A stretch of DNA of 64,000 bases from an uncultured Pelagibacteraceae bacterium (GTDB lineage: Bacteria; Pseudomonadota; Alphaproteobacteria; Pelagibacterales; Pelagibacteraceae): positions 349,248 to 413,247 of the forward strand of contig CACJKF010000001.1 in assembly GCA_902593905.1 (NCBI GenBank). The letters run 5' to 3'. Position 1 is the stretch's first letter. Each line of letters begins with the position of its first letter. The translations under genes were made by a program, and so were the position numbers. Below, piece by piece: positions 52,871-60,801 of the stretch. Below the pieces are notes generated by a model. It saw nothing but the letters and a program-made list of their open reading frames with translations, was not told where the DNA came from and did no database searches.

Positions 52871-53242
52871 ATGACTAATTTTGAAAGAGTTAAAAAATTT
52901 ATGGAAACTTTTGGTCAAGAAATTAAAGAAAAAGCAGAGTTTCCAAGCCAAAAAACTGTGTCACTGAGATATGATTTAATAAAAGAGGAACTTGAAGAAT
53001 TAAGAGTGGCCTTAGAAAAAAAAGATATTAAAGAAGTTGCAGATGCTTTAACTGATATATTATACGTAACTTATGGAGCTGGACACTCCTTTGGAATTAA
53101 TCTGGACAAGTGTTTTAATGAAGTTCAAAATTCTAATATGAGTAAACTAGGATTAGATGGAAAACCTATTTATAATAACAAGGGAAAAGTTATGAAAGGT
53201 CCTAAATATTTTAAACCAGATTTAAATAAATTTGTTGCATGA
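52871..53242 (+). CDS. MazG-like / PRA-PH nucleotide pyrophosphohydrolase
   Basis: This 123-residue all-alpha NTP pyrophosphatase-like protein carries the metal-binding pattern ExxE-N11-ExxD. E40 and E43 lie in LIKEELEELRVAL, and E55 and D58 in EVADALTDILYV. A family helix (GAGHSFGINLDKCFNEVQNSN) and a short C-terminal GKVMKGPKYFKPD follow. Such enzymes hydrolyse house-cleaning or signalling nucleotides. The substrate here is unknown. The stop overlaps the ATG of a 27-codon membrane-peptide ORF (ATGA), so the two are probably coupled. Confidence 0.8.
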   Translation: MTNFERVKKFMETFGQEIKEKAEFPSQKTVSLRYDLIKEELEELRVALEKKDIKEVADALTDILYVTYGAGHSFGINLDKCFNEVQNSNMSKLGLDGKPIYNNKGKVMKGPKYFKPDLNKFVA

Positions 53243-53322
53243 TAAGAAAAAATTTTCACTGGATGCTCTTAGGTATTGCAGCTGGATTGCTATTATATAT
53301 GTTGGACAAATATATTTTTTAA
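53239..53322 (+). CDS. Small membrane peptide, 27 residues
   Basis: A 27-codon ORF begins with an ATG that overlaps the stop of the pyrophosphohydrolase gene as ATGA. This coupling is typical of real genes in this window. The peptide starts MIRKNFHWML and then has a single hydrophobic span (LGIAAGLLLYML) before a DKYIF end, with basic residues at the N-terminus as expected for an inside orientation. No family is recognised and function is unknown. It fills the gap exactly: the convergent methyltransferase ends 2 bases further on. Confidence 0.55.
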   Translation: MIRKNFHWMLLGIAAGLLLYMLDKYIF

Positions 53323-53323
53323 T

Positions 53324-53992
53324 TTAAGCTTTTTTTTCAAATAAAAACGTCGCCATATTTACTTTTTTGTGAATGCCAACATAACCGTCACCTACTTGAT
53401 GATCATAGCGCTTAAATTTAACTTTAAAATTTTTGAAATTTTTTTTTAAAAAAGAATTAAATTCTTTTTTATTAACAGTAATATACTTAATTTTTGATTT
53501 ACCATCCCATTTTTTACCAAATTTTATTTTTTGAAACTGTTTACTCGAATTGATCGTCATATAATCAGTTAATCTCAAATCAAACAGTAAAAATTTTTTT
53601 GTTCTTTTTTTCATATATATTATGTATTTTTCCCAGTTATCAACATGATGCAATGTGCCAAAGCTAAAAACTAAATCAAATTTTTTGTTAATTGGGAAGC
53701 GATTGTTTTTAATTAAATAAAATTTTTTTTTTGGAAATCTTTTTTTTGCTATCTTTATCAAAGCTAACTGATTATCTAAACCAACATATTTAAAATCCTT
53801 TTTTTTTATCTTTTTAATTATTTTTACAAAGTTTCCTAAAGCACAACCTACATCAAGAAAGCTTAAGGATTTCTTTGCAGCGCTAATAAAAAATTTCTTT
53901 TCAGACTTATATAAATGCTCGATCTTAAATCGATTATTTTTATAATAATTCAACGAAGTTTTAGAAGAATAAAATTTATTCATTTCATTCAT
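53324..53992 (-). CDS. SAM-dependent class I methyltransferase, target unknown
   Basis: This 222-residue protein has a Rossmann methyltransferase core. Motif I is LSFLDVGCALGNFVKI (about residues 43-58), with an acidic motif II YVGLDNQ, the motif IV-like FDLVFSFGTLHHV and the post-motif region. The TLHHV stretch is common in methyltransferases of small molecules and glycolipids. The C-terminal half is very Lys/Phe-rich and unrecognised. No Shine-Dalgarno precedes the ATG. Instead a 32-base pseudoknot-like repeat ends 10 bases upstream, so translation may be RNA-controlled. It is the last gene downstream of tmRNA on this strand. Confidence 0.72.
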   Translation of the reverse strand: MNEMNKFYSSKTSLNYYKNNRFKIEHLYKSEKKFFISAAKKSLSFLDVGCALGNFVKIIKKIKKKDFKYVGLDNQLALIKIAKKRFPKKKFYLIKNNRFPINKKFDLVFSFGTLHHVDNWEKYIIYMKKRTKKFLLFDLRLTDYMTINSSKQFQKIKFGKKWDGKSKIKYITVNKKEFNSFLKKNFKNFKVKFKRYDHQVGDGYVGIHKKVNMATFLFEKKA

Positions 53993-54002
53993 TGCTGTTA
54001 AA

Positions 54003-54034
54003 GGGGCGTTCTGTTGCTAGGTGCCCCTAACCCC
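54003..54034 (-). repeat. Pseudoknot-like element, copy B (before methyltransferase)
   Basis: This 32-base element is identical to copy A (54139-54170) at 29 positions. Read on the minus strand it runs from GGGGTTAGGGGC to AACGCCCC. A hairpin TTAGG / CCTAG has loop GGCA, and loop bases GGC can pair with a downstream GCC to make an H-type pseudoknot. A competing stem GGGGC / GCCCC uses the same bases. It ends 10 bases before the methyltransferase ATG at 53992 and occupies the ribosome-binding region. Confidence 0.7.
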
Positions 54035-54045
54035 AGAAATTTAAT

Positions 54046-54102
54046 TCAATTAATAATTGCGTAAAGTACAACAACAACAATTAAAATTTCCCATCCGCTC
54101 AT
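54046..54102 (-). CDS. 18-residue hydrophobic peptide with strong ribosome-binding site
   Basis: ATG at 54102 to TGA at 54046 encodes MSGWEILIVVVVLYAIIN, a peptide that is almost all one hydrophobic helix. AAGGAG (54113-54108) lies 5 bases before the ATG. This is a textbook Shine-Dalgarno sequence, stronger than those of most genes in the window. The ORF lies between two copies of a 32-base pseudoknot-like element. It could be a tiny membrane protein. It could instead be a leader peptide, since most of its residues are Ile, Leu or Val, but the gene downstream is a methyltransferase, not an ilv gene. No family is recognised. Confidence 0.6.
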   Translation of the reverse strand: MSGWEILIVVVVLYAIIN

Positions 54103-54138
54103 TTCGACTCCTTTCGTTTACAGACAATTATATAGTAA

Positions 54139-54170
54139 GGGGCGTTCTGTTGCCAGGTGCCCCAGACCCC
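54139..54170 (-). repeat. Pseudoknot-like element, copy A (after tmRNA coding piece)
   Basis: This 32-base element begins 4 bases after the tmRNA P5 hairpin. The substitutions relative to copy B are at positions 6, 7 and 17 of the element. Positions 6 and 17 change together (C-G to U-A), which preserves the hairpin. Position 7 turns a U-U mismatch into A-U. It may be the final pseudoknot of the tmRNA coding piece, with copy B a duplicate. Confidence 0.7.
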
Positions 54171-54192
54171 GTAACTTAATTAACTAGGTTAA

Positions 54193-54222
54193 TTAAGCTG
54201 CAAGTGCAAATTTTTGATTTGC
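54193..54222 (-). other. tmRNA proteolysis tag reading frame
   Basis: The codons from the proposed resume codon GCA give ANQKFALAA followed by TAA. The ALAA end is the degron recognised by ClpXP-type proteases in other bacteria. The resume codon is inferred from the alanine start and by analogy with E. coli. An in-frame TAA lies four codons upstream, which limits the frame. Confidence 0.75.
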
Positions 54223-54402
54223 ATTTATAAATTAGCCCGTTACGTCGGAACCATCTCGAACGAAAGAACAGCCTTTAGACACCCGTCGATCCTAATTCAC
54301 CCCCGTAAGTTGTAAATGGTGGAGGTGGTGGGTACTGCCCCCACGTCCGTGATGTTTATTACGAAATTCGTTTATCGTCATAGTTGGAAAACCAACGCTA
54401 TT

Positions 54403-54430
54403 AATATAAAACTCTTTTTAAGAGATTCAA
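54403..54430 (-). promoter_or_regulatory. Candidate sigma-70 promoter of tmRNA
   Basis: On the minus strand TTGAAT (54430-54425) and TATATT (54408-54403) are 16 bases apart. The predicted start is near 54396, just before a GTTGG-TTTT-CCAAC hairpin of the acceptor-piece transcript. The promoter lies within the 5' leader of the divergent thyX gene. Confidence 0.5.
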
Positions 54431-54443
54431 TAAATAATTCAAA

Positions 54444-55391
54444 ATGAAACTTACCAAAGAACAAAAGCAAGAAATTGCAGACCAACAGGCTCAAAAAAGT
54501 CAAACAAAAAGAGTTACCTCTCCAGAATTAGAAAAAATTTTATACGAGGCTTTACCAGTTCTAGATCATGGATTCGTTAGAGTTGTTGATTATATGGGTG
54601 ATGATAGTTCTATAGTTCAATCTGCAAGAGTTTCTTATGGAAAAGGGACTAAAAAAGTTTCAACTGATGAAGGATTAATTAAATATTTAATGAGACATTG
54701 GCACTCTACACCTTTTGAAATGTGTGAGATTAAATACCACGTGAAATTACCAATATTTATTGCACGCCAATGGATCAGACATAGAACTGCAAATGTAAAT
54801 GAATACTCTGCTAGATATTCTATTTTAGATAAAGAATTTTATATACCAAACAAAGATCAATTATCAGCCCAATCAGTTTCTAACCGACAAGGAAGAGGAG
54901 ATTTGATTACAGGTGCCCAAGCTGATGAGGTTTTAAAAATATTAAAAGATGATGCTACGAGAACATATGATAATTATGAAAAAATGCTTAATGAAAGATA
55001 CGATGGAACAATAATAGATGAAAATAAAACTGGATTAGCCAGAGAACTTGCTAGGATGAATTTAACTTTGAATTCTTACACTCAATGGTATTGGAAAACA
55101 GACTTATTGAATTTATTAAATTTTTTATTTTTGAGAGCTGATAGTCATGCGCAGTATGAGATCAGAGTTTATGCCGATACAATGCTGGACACTGTAAAAA
55201 AATGGGTTCCAATAACACACTCAGCTTTTTTAGATTATAGGGTGGGGGCAGTTCACGTTTCTGCAAAAGGCAAAAAAGTAATACAACTTATGGCCAAAGG
55301 TGAAAAAGTCAACCACGAAAGTTCTGGCCTTTCAAAAAGAGAGTGGAATGAGTTAATGTCATCTTTTGGTTTTAGTGAAAAGATAATTTAA
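54444..55391 (+). CDS. thyX: Flavin-dependent thymidylate synthase
   Basis: ThyX makes dTMP from dUMP using FAD and methylenetetrahydrofolate, returning tetrahydrofolate rather than dihydrofolate. The 315 residues contain [12 protein letters not shown] and the ThyX signature at residues 112-124 ([13 protein letters not shown]), with N in the place of the first consensus Ser. EYDGT-like substrate contacts and [19 protein letters not shown] follow. A ThyX organism can manage without strong dihydrofolate reductase activity, which fits with the pteridine reductase-like SDR at 6717. It is convergent with mrp (20-base overlap). Confidence 0.94.
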   Translation: MKLTKEQKQEIADQQAQKSQTKRVTSPELEKILYEALPVLDHGFVRVVDYMGDDSSIVQSARVSYGKGTKKVSTDEGLIKYLMRHWHSTPFEMCEIKYHVKLPIFIARQWIRHRTANVNEYSARYSILDKEFYIPNKDQLSAQSVSNRQGRGDLITGAQADEVLKILKDDATRTYDNYEKMLNERYDGTIIDENKTGLARELARMNLTLNSYTQWYWKTDLLNLLNFLFLRADSHAQYEIRVYADTMLDTVKKWVPITHSAFLDYRVGAVHVSAKGKKVIQLMAKGEKVNHESSGLSKREWNELMSSFGFSEKII

Positions 55392-56172
55392 TTTTTTTTG
55401 CTATATCTAAAAATAATTTAGAAACTTCATGATCTGGTTGTGAATGTGTTAAAGGTTCACCCTTATCAGCTGAACTCCTTAAATCTTGGTGTATTGGTAA
55501 ATATCCTAAGAACTCTTTATCAAATTCCTCAGCAGTTTTTTTTACCCCACTTTCACCAAAAATTTTATACTTTTTACCGTCATCACCTTTAAAATAGCTC
55601 ATATTATCTATTAATCCCAAAATTTTTACTCCTGTTTTATTAAACATTTGAATTCCTCTTTTAACATCCAGTAATGCAAGATCTTGGGGAGTTGAAACTA
55701 TAATTGCTCCATCCACCTTTACTTCTTGGGCAAATGTCAATTGCGTATCGCCTGTGCCTGGAGGCATGTCAATAATGATTATGTCTCTATTGCTCCATAA
55801 AACTTTTTGTGTCATAGTTTTTATAGCACTAATAACCATTGGTCCTCTCCATATCATTGGCGTTTGCTCATCAACCAATAACCCCATAGACATACATTGA
55901 GCGTCATATTTTGTTACTGGAGTTAATGCTTTTCCATCTTCACTTTTAGGTTTTTCATTAATATTAATATTCAATAATTTTGGCAAAGATGGACCGTAAA
56001 CATCAGCATCCAATATTCCAATTTTTAATCCAAGATTTTGAAGAGCAAATGCGAGATTTACAGCCAATGTTGACTTACCTACTCCGCCTTTAGCACTTGA
56101 TACTAATAGCGTAAATCTAGTTCCATTAATTGGAGTCTTAACAAATTGTTTTGGAGGGGGTTTTTGGCTCAT
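55372..56172 (-). CDS. mrp: Mrp/ApbC-type P-loop ATPase, short form
   Basis: This Mrp/NBP35-family ATPase would carry Fe-S clusters to apoproteins. The 266 residues cover only the ATPase domain: the deviant Walker [31 protein letters not shown], the MIWRGPMV segment, and [12 protein letters not shown]. Two usual parts are missing. There is no N-terminal MIP18/DUF59 domain. The C-terminal CxxC that binds the bridging cluster is absent: the segment after the conserved IDNMSYF reads [15 protein letters not shown] and has no Cys. Function may therefore differ from standard Fe-S transfer. It is divergent from hflK (76 bases). Confidence 0.9.
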   Translation of the reverse strand: MSQKPPPKQFVKTPINGTRFTLLVSSAKGGVGKSTLAVNLAFALQNLGLKIGILDADVYGPSLPKLLNININEKPKSEDGKALTPVTKYDAQCMSMGLLVDEQTPMIWRGPMVISAIKTMTQKVLWSNRDIIIIDMPPGTGDTQLTFAQEVKVDGAIIVSTPQDLALLDVKRGIQMFNKTGVKILGLIDNMSYFKGDDGKKYKIFGESGVKKTAEEFDKEFLGYLPIHQDLRSSADKGEPLTHSQPDHEVSKLFLDIAKKIKLSFH

Positions 56173-56248
56173 AATTCTATAAGTTAATGGTCATAATAAC
56201 GCTCTTACTTAACTTGTTTTTGGGATAAAAGTCACTATATAAAGTGTC

Positions 56249-57364
56249 ATGAGTTTTAAAGATAAAATTTTAAACAATCAATCCCCATGGGGAACACCAC
56301 CTGGAGGTGATGATGGCCGAGGATCACCTAGTGGAAATGGATCTGGCTCAAGACAAGAACCGCCTAGTCTCGATGATATAATTAAGAACTTTCAAAAAAC
56401 TATAAACAAACTTTCTGGGGGAAAATCTGGAGGTTCTAGGCCAATAATTATTGGGTTAATAATTATAGCTTTGCTTTATGTCGCTAGTGGTCTTTACAGA
56501 GTGCTTCCCGACGAACAAGGTGTTGTTTTAAGATTTGGTAAATATATAAACACAACTCAACCTGGATTACATTATCACTTTCCAACACCATTTGAGAGAG
56601 TGTTAACTCCAAAAGTCACAAAAGTTAATCGAGTTGATGTTGGGTTTAGACCCGCAAGTGACACTGGCAGATCCTCTGGTGTAGGAAATGTTCCTGAAGA
56701 AAGTTTAATGTTAACCGGAGATGAAAATATTGTTGACATAAACTATTCAGTGTTTTGGGTTATAAAAGATGCACAGAAATTCTTATTTAATATTCAAAGT
56801 CCAGTAGAGACCGTAAAAGCAGCATCAGAGACAGCAATGAGAGAGGTAATCGCAAAAAACAGAATTCAAAATATTTTAACTGAAGGGAGATCGAAGATTG
56901 AGATTGAAGTTCAAGAGATAGCTCAGTTAATATTAGATGAATATGGTTCGGGAATTCAATTAACTCAAGTTCAAACACAACAAGCCGATCCTCCTGAGCA
57001 AGTTATCGATGCATTTAGAGACGTGCAAGCTGCTAGAGCGGATAGAGAAAGATCAAAGAATGAAGCCGAAGCTTATGCCAATGATGTAATACCAAGAGCA
57101 CGAGGGGAAGCAGAGCAAGTTTTGCAACAAGCTGAAGCCTACAAAAAAGAAGTTGTAGCAAAAGCTGAGGGTGAAGCCAGCAGATTTTTAGCAATTTATA
57201 ATGAGTATAAAGATGCGAAACAAGTTACACAAGAAAGAATGTACTTAGAAACAATGGAAAAAGTTTTAGCCGATATTGATAAAGTGATCATAGATAAAGA
57301 ATCAGGGTCAGGTGTAGTTCCTTATTTACCATTACCGGAACTAAAAAAAGGGAGCAACAATTAA
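56249..57364 (+). CDS. hflK: HflK, subunit of the FtsH protease modulator
   Basis: HflK and HflC form a membrane cage around FtsH and moderate its proteolysis. The 371 residues start with a Gly/Pro-rich region (NQSPWGTPPGGDDGRGSPSG). One membrane span at about 67-83 and an SPFH/band-7 domain (YRVLPDEQGVVLRFGKYI, QPGLHYHFPTPFE) follow. A long helical segment rich in Ala/Glu comes next. The stop overlaps the hflC start (TAATGAG). Confidence 0.94.
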   Translation: MSFKDKILNNQSPWGTPPGGDDGRGSPSGNGSGSRQEPPSLDDIIKNFQKTINKLSGGKSGGSRPIIIGLIIIALLYVASGLYRVLPDEQGVVLRFGKYINTTQPGLHYHFPTPFERVLTPKVTKVNRVDVGFRPASDTGRSSGVGNVPEESLMLTGDENIVDINYSVFWVIKDAQKFLFNIQSPVETVKAASETAMREVIAKNRIQNILTEGRSKIEIEVQEIAQLILDEYGSGIQLTQVQTQQADPPEQVIDAFRDVQAARADRERSKNEAEAYANDVIPRARGEAEQVLQQAEAYKKEVVAKAEGEASRFLAIYNEYKDAKQVTQERMYLETMEKVLADIDKVIIDKESGSGVVPYLPLPELKKGSNN

Positions 57365-58239
57365 TGAGAGGCGTTAAATTTATTGTCCCAGCAATAGTAC
57401 TGATTGGAGTAGTAATTTTCCAATCTCTTTTTATTGTGCAAGAAATTAGTCAAGCAATAGTCCTTCAATTTGGTGATCCGAAAAAAATCGTTACAAAAGC
57501 TGGTTTAAACTTTAAATTACCTTTTATTCAAAACGTAGTCTACTTAGACAAAAGAATTTTAAACTTAGACAACGACCCAGAGGAAGTAATTGCAGCTGAC
57601 CAAAAAAGATTAATTGTTGATGCGTTTGCAAGATTTAAGATTGTAGATCCATTAAAGTTTTATATCTCGGTTGGTAATGAGAGAGTTGCGAGATCAAGAT
57701 TATCTACAATTATCAATTCCAGAATAAGAGGTGTATTGGGAACTCAAGAATTAGCAACTTTATTGTCAACTGATAGAGCGAGACAAATGCAAATTATACA
57801 ATCACAAGTTAACGATGAGGCAAAGAATTTTGGAATTAATATTGTAGATGTAAGAATTAAGAGAGCTGACTTACCACCTGCAAATAGTGAGGCGATTTAC
57901 AAACGTATGCAGACAGAAAGAGAGAGAGAAGCAAAAGAATTTAGAGCGCAGGGTGCAGAGATAGCTCAAAAAATTAGATCAACCGCAGATAAAGACGTAA
58001 CAGTTATTCTAGCTCAAGCTAATAAAAAATCTGAAATTATGAAAGGTGAAGGTGATGGCCTAAGAAACAAAATTTTTGCTGACGCTTTCGGAAAAGATCC
58101 ACAATTTTTTGCATTCTACAGAGCTATGCAAGCATATGAAAAAGCTTTGATAGGTGGAGAAACGTCATTAGTTTTATCTCCAGACAGTGAGTTCTTTAAA
58201 TTTTTTGGTAAGTCAATTAAGCCAAATATTAAAAGATAA
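57364..58239 (+). CDS. hflC: HflC, subunit of the FtsH protease modulator
   Basis: This 291-residue SPFH/band-7 protein has an N-terminal signal anchor (VIVLIG-type hydrophobic span at about 5-25), the segment SQAIVLQFGDPKKIVTKAGLNFKLPFIQNV, and a helical tail (QTEREREAKEFRAQGAEIAQ). It is the usual partner of HflK, made from the same messenger. It is followed by a DUF2065 gene, as in many Proteobacteria. Confidence 0.94.
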   Translation: MRGVKFIVPAIVLIGVVIFQSLFIVQEISQAIVLQFGDPKKIVTKAGLNFKLPFIQNVVYLDKRILNLDNDPEEVIAADQKRLIVDAFARFKIVDPLKFYISVGNERVARSRLSTIINSRIRGVLGTQELATLLSTDRARQMQIIQSQVNDEAKNFGINIVDVRIKRADLPPANSEAIYKRMQTEREREAKEFRAQGAEIAQKIRSTADKDVTVILAQANKKSEIMKGEGDGLRNKIFADAFGKDPQFFAFYRAMQAYEKALIGGETSLVLSPDSEFFKFFGKSIKPNIKR

Positions 58240-58254
58240 ATATAACTATATATT

Positions 58255-58440
58255 GTGAGCGAATTTATTATTGCTATTGGCTTAGTTTTTTTTGTGGAAG
58301 GTCTGTTTTTAGCCATTTTCCCGTCAAGAATTAAAAGCATACTAGAACTGATCAAAAATACGCCTGAAAATAAACTTAGACTATTGGGAATAGTCTTTTT
58401 GATTATCGGTTTTTTAATAATTTGGTATATAAAAAGTTAG
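58255..58440 (+). CDS. DUF2065 (YjeT-like) small membrane protein
   Basis: This 61-residue protein has two hydrophobic spans (IIAIGLVFFVEGLFLAIFP and LLGIVFLIIGFLIIWYI) joined by a short loop. This pattern and size match DUF2065, which is commonly found beside hflC. It starts with GTG and abuts degP directly. Function is not known; association with the HflKC/FtsH complex is inferred from context. Confidence 0.8.
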   Translation: MSEFIIAIGLVFFVEGLFLAIFPSRIKSILELIKNTPENKLRLLGIVFLIIGFLIIWYIKS

Positions 58441-59844
58441 ATGAAATTTGTAAATAAATTATTATTTTTACTTATTATTTTTAAGTTCTCAATTGTTGAT
58501 GCAAAACCTGTCCCAGAGTCTTTTGCAGATTTAGCAGAGAAATTGATGCCTTCTGTAGTGAATATTTCTACTACTCAAACTGTTAGGACAACCACAAACC
58601 AATTCCCCTTTCAATTTCCTCCGGGATCACCTTTTGGTGAGATGTTCAAAGATTTCGAAAGACCAACTGAGAGAAAAGCTTCATCTTTAGGTTCTGGTTT
58701 CATAATTAAATCAAATGGTACAGTGGTAACTAATAACCATGTGATCGCTGGTGCTGATGATATTTTAGTACGGGTTGGAGATAAAGAATATAAAGCTAAA
58801 GTAATAGGCGCTGATCCTTATATGGATATAGCTGTTTTAAAAATGGAAACAAAAGATCAATTTAAACCAGTAAGCTTTGGAGACTCTGACGTAGCCCGAG
58901 TAGGAGATTGGGCAGTTGCAATTGGAAATCCTTTTGGTTTAGGGGGGACAGTAACTGCAGGAATTATTTCAGCAAGAAACAGAGACATAAACCTAACAAG
59001 ATATGACGATTTCATTCAAACTGATGCTTCTATTAATCAAGGAAACTCTGGTGGACCATTGTTTAATTTAAAAGGCGAAGTTATTGGAATTAATACTGCA
59101 ATTATAGCTCCAGGTCAGTCCGGTTCTATCGGTATTGGATTTGCTATTCCAGCTAATGCTGCTTCAAACGTCATTGATCAATTAATTCAATTCGGTGAAA
59201 CGAAAAGAGGTTGGTTAGGCGTAAGAATTCAAGAAGTAACGAAAGAAATAGCAGAAGTTGAAAAATTAAAAAAACCACAAGGAGCTTTAGTGGCAAGTGT
59301 TGGAGAAAATAGCCCAGCAGATAAAGCAGGAATAAAAGCAGGAGATATAATTTTAAACTTCGACGGAAAAAAAATTGATACAATGAGAACATTACCTAAA
59401 GTTGTTGCATCTACACAAGTAGGGAAGAGTGTAGAGCTTAAGATTTGGAGAAATAAAAAATTAATCTCAAAAAGACTAACTCTTGGCAGATTAGAGTCCT
59501 CTGAAGAATTTAAAGAAAAAAAAACAAAGACAGTAAAAAAAGTTGAAGATATTGAAAAATTAAAAATAGCAGTTAGAGATTTAACTGCTGAGGATATTTC
59601 TTCCAGGAAATTAAGTAAAAAAACTGAAGGTGTTGTTATAACAGAAATTTCTAATCGAAGCCCATTAAATAATCTTTTAAGTGTAAATGATATAATAATT
59701 GAAGTTCAAAAAACTCCTATTAAATCTTCTTCAGATTTAAAAAGATTAGTTAATAATATTTTTAAAAAAGGTGAGAAGACTTTACTTTTAACAGTCATTA
59801 ATAAAAACAATCAAAGACGTTATCTAGGCGTAAAAATAAATTAA
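58441..59844 (+). CDS. degP: Do-family periplasmic serine protease
   Basis: This HtrA/Do protease and chaperone degrades misfolded envelope proteins. The 467 residues start with a signal peptide ending near VDA-KP. The catalytic triad is H100 (TNNHVIAG), D129 (MDIAVLKM) and S203 (NQGNSGGPLF). Two PDZ domains follow (GWLGVRIQEV..., and SRKLSKKTEGVVITEISNR... in the C-terminal part). It could equally be the DegQ-type paralogue. Placement after hflKC is typical of Alphaproteobacteria. Confidence 0.94.
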   Translation: MKFVNKLLFLLIIFKFSIVDAKPVPESFADLAEKLMPSVVNISTTQTVRTTTNQFPFQFPPGSPFGEMFKDFERPTERKASSLGSGFIIKSNGTVVTNNHVIAGADDILVRVGDKEYKAKVIGADPYMDIAVLKMETKDQFKPVSFGDSDVARVGDWAVAIGNPFGLGGTVTAGIISARNRDINLTRYDDFIQTDASINQGNSGGPLFNLKGEVIGINTAIIAPGQSGSIGIGFAIPANAASNVIDQLIQFGETKRGWLGVRIQEVTKEIAEVEKLKKPQGALVASVGENSPADKAGIKAGDIILNFDGKKIDTMRTLPKVVASTQVGKSVELKIWRNKKLISKRLTLGRLESSEEFKEKKTKTVKKVEDIEKLKIAVRDLTAEDISSRKLSKKTEGVVITEISNRSPLNNLLSVNDIIIEVQKTPIKSSSDLKRLVNNIFKKGEKTLLLTVINKNNQRRYLGVKIN

Positions 59845-59846
59845 TT

Positions 59847-60764
59847 TTGTCTAAAAAATTAGTACTCTTAGCAGGTCCTACAGCTTCAGGTAAATCTAAT
59901 TTAGCAATTAAATTAGCAAAAAAACTTAATGGTGAAATTATAAATGCAGATAGCATGCAAATTTTTAAAGAATTTACTGTTTTGTCATCTCGACCTACTT
60001 TAAATCAAACCAGAAAAGTAAAACATCATCTTTACGGAATAATTACGGTAAAAAAACATTTTTCCGCAGGCGATTGGCTTAAGCAAGTTAAAATTATAAT
60101 AAACACTTGCGTGAAAAAGAAAAAAATTCCAATAATTGTGGGTGGAACTGGTCTTTATTTTAATATAATCACAAAAGGTATAAGTAAAATTCCTGATATT
60201 GACCCTAAAACAAGAAATAAAGTTAGAAACTTATATAAAAATCTTGGATTTAAAAAATTTTACAATCAACTAATAAAGCTCGACCCCAAAGTTAAAGGTA
60301 GAATACTTCCTACTGACTCTCAAAGGGTTCAAAGGGCGTATGAAGTAAAACTTAAAACAAAGAAATCTCTTTACGATTGGTTTGAAAAGACAAAATCTGA
60401 TTTTTTAGAATTTGATATAAGAAAGATTTTTATTGATATTCCAAGAAACATATTACTCAATAAAATTTCAATGAGAACAGAACAAATGTTTAAGAAAAAA
60501 TGTATTAATGAAGTAAAAAAATTCAATAATCTTAAAGTCAATAAAAGTTTTTCAGCAAATAAATTGATAGGTGTTCAAGAAATAAACGAATATTTAAAGG
60601 GTTTAACAACTATTGAGCAATGTAAAGATTTAATAAATATTAAGACTCGACAGTATGCAAAAAGACAAAATACTTGGGCTAGGGGCCATATGAAGAATTG
60701 GAACAAGCTTTATTCAAAAAATTTCTCAAATCTTTTAAAAAAATCATTAAAAGTTGTAACCTAA
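59847..60764 (+). CDS. miaA: tRNA dimethylallyltransferase
   Basis: MiaA adds a dimethylallyl group to A37 of tRNAs that read codons starting with U. The 305-residue P-loop enzyme begins LVLLAGPTASGKSNLA and shows INADSMQIFKEFTVLSSRPT, HHLYGI, PIIVGGTGLYFNII and the C-terminal IKTRQYAKRQNTWARGH. The start codon is TTG at 59847, two bases after the degP stop, chosen because it gives MSKKLVLLAGPT. Confidence 0.95.
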   Translation: MSKKLVLLAGPTASGKSNLAIKLAKKLNGEIINADSMQIFKEFTVLSSRPTLNQTRKVKHHLYGIITVKKHFSAGDWLKQVKIIINTCVKKKKIPIIVGGTGLYFNIITKGISKIPDIDPKTRNKVRNLYKNLGFKKFYNQLIKLDPKVKGRILPTDSQRVQRAYEVKLKTKKSLYDWFEKTKSDFLEFDIRKIFIDIPRNILLNKISMRTEQMFKKKCINEVKKFNNLKVNKSFSANKLIGVQEINEYLKGLTTIEQCKDLINIKTRQYAKRQNTWARGHMKNWNKLYSKNFSNLLKKSLKVVT

Positions 60765-60801
60765 AACTTGACGCAATCCATTTCTAGGCTAGATTGTATG
60801 A

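Larger units (their letters stand above)
54139..54396 (-). ncRNA. ssrA: Circularly permuted (two-piece) tmRNA
   Basis: tmRNA rescues stalled ribosomes and tags the nascent peptide. On the minus strand the acceptor piece comes first, ending in a T-arm GTGGG-GGCAGTA-CCCAC, then CACCTCC and ACCA at 54317. Only 12 bases later the coding piece starts at 54304 with GGGGGTG, which pairs with CACCTCC as a 7-bp acceptor stem with one G-U. It continues GGATCGACGGG, the tmRNA 5' hallmark. The tag frame at 54222-54193 reads ANQKFALAA then stop, with the stop inside a perfect 9-bp P5 hairpin (54197-54175). The permuted order is the alphaproteobacterial form. The outer ends (54396 and 54139) are estimates; copy A of the repeat is taken as the last pseudoknot. 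Confidence 0.92.

Noticed and set aside
54046-54102. Reading the tiny ORF as a classical ilv leader peptide with attenuator
   Set aside because: The gene downstream is a methyltransferase and no terminator/antiterminator pair with a U-run is evident. Kept only as an alternative.
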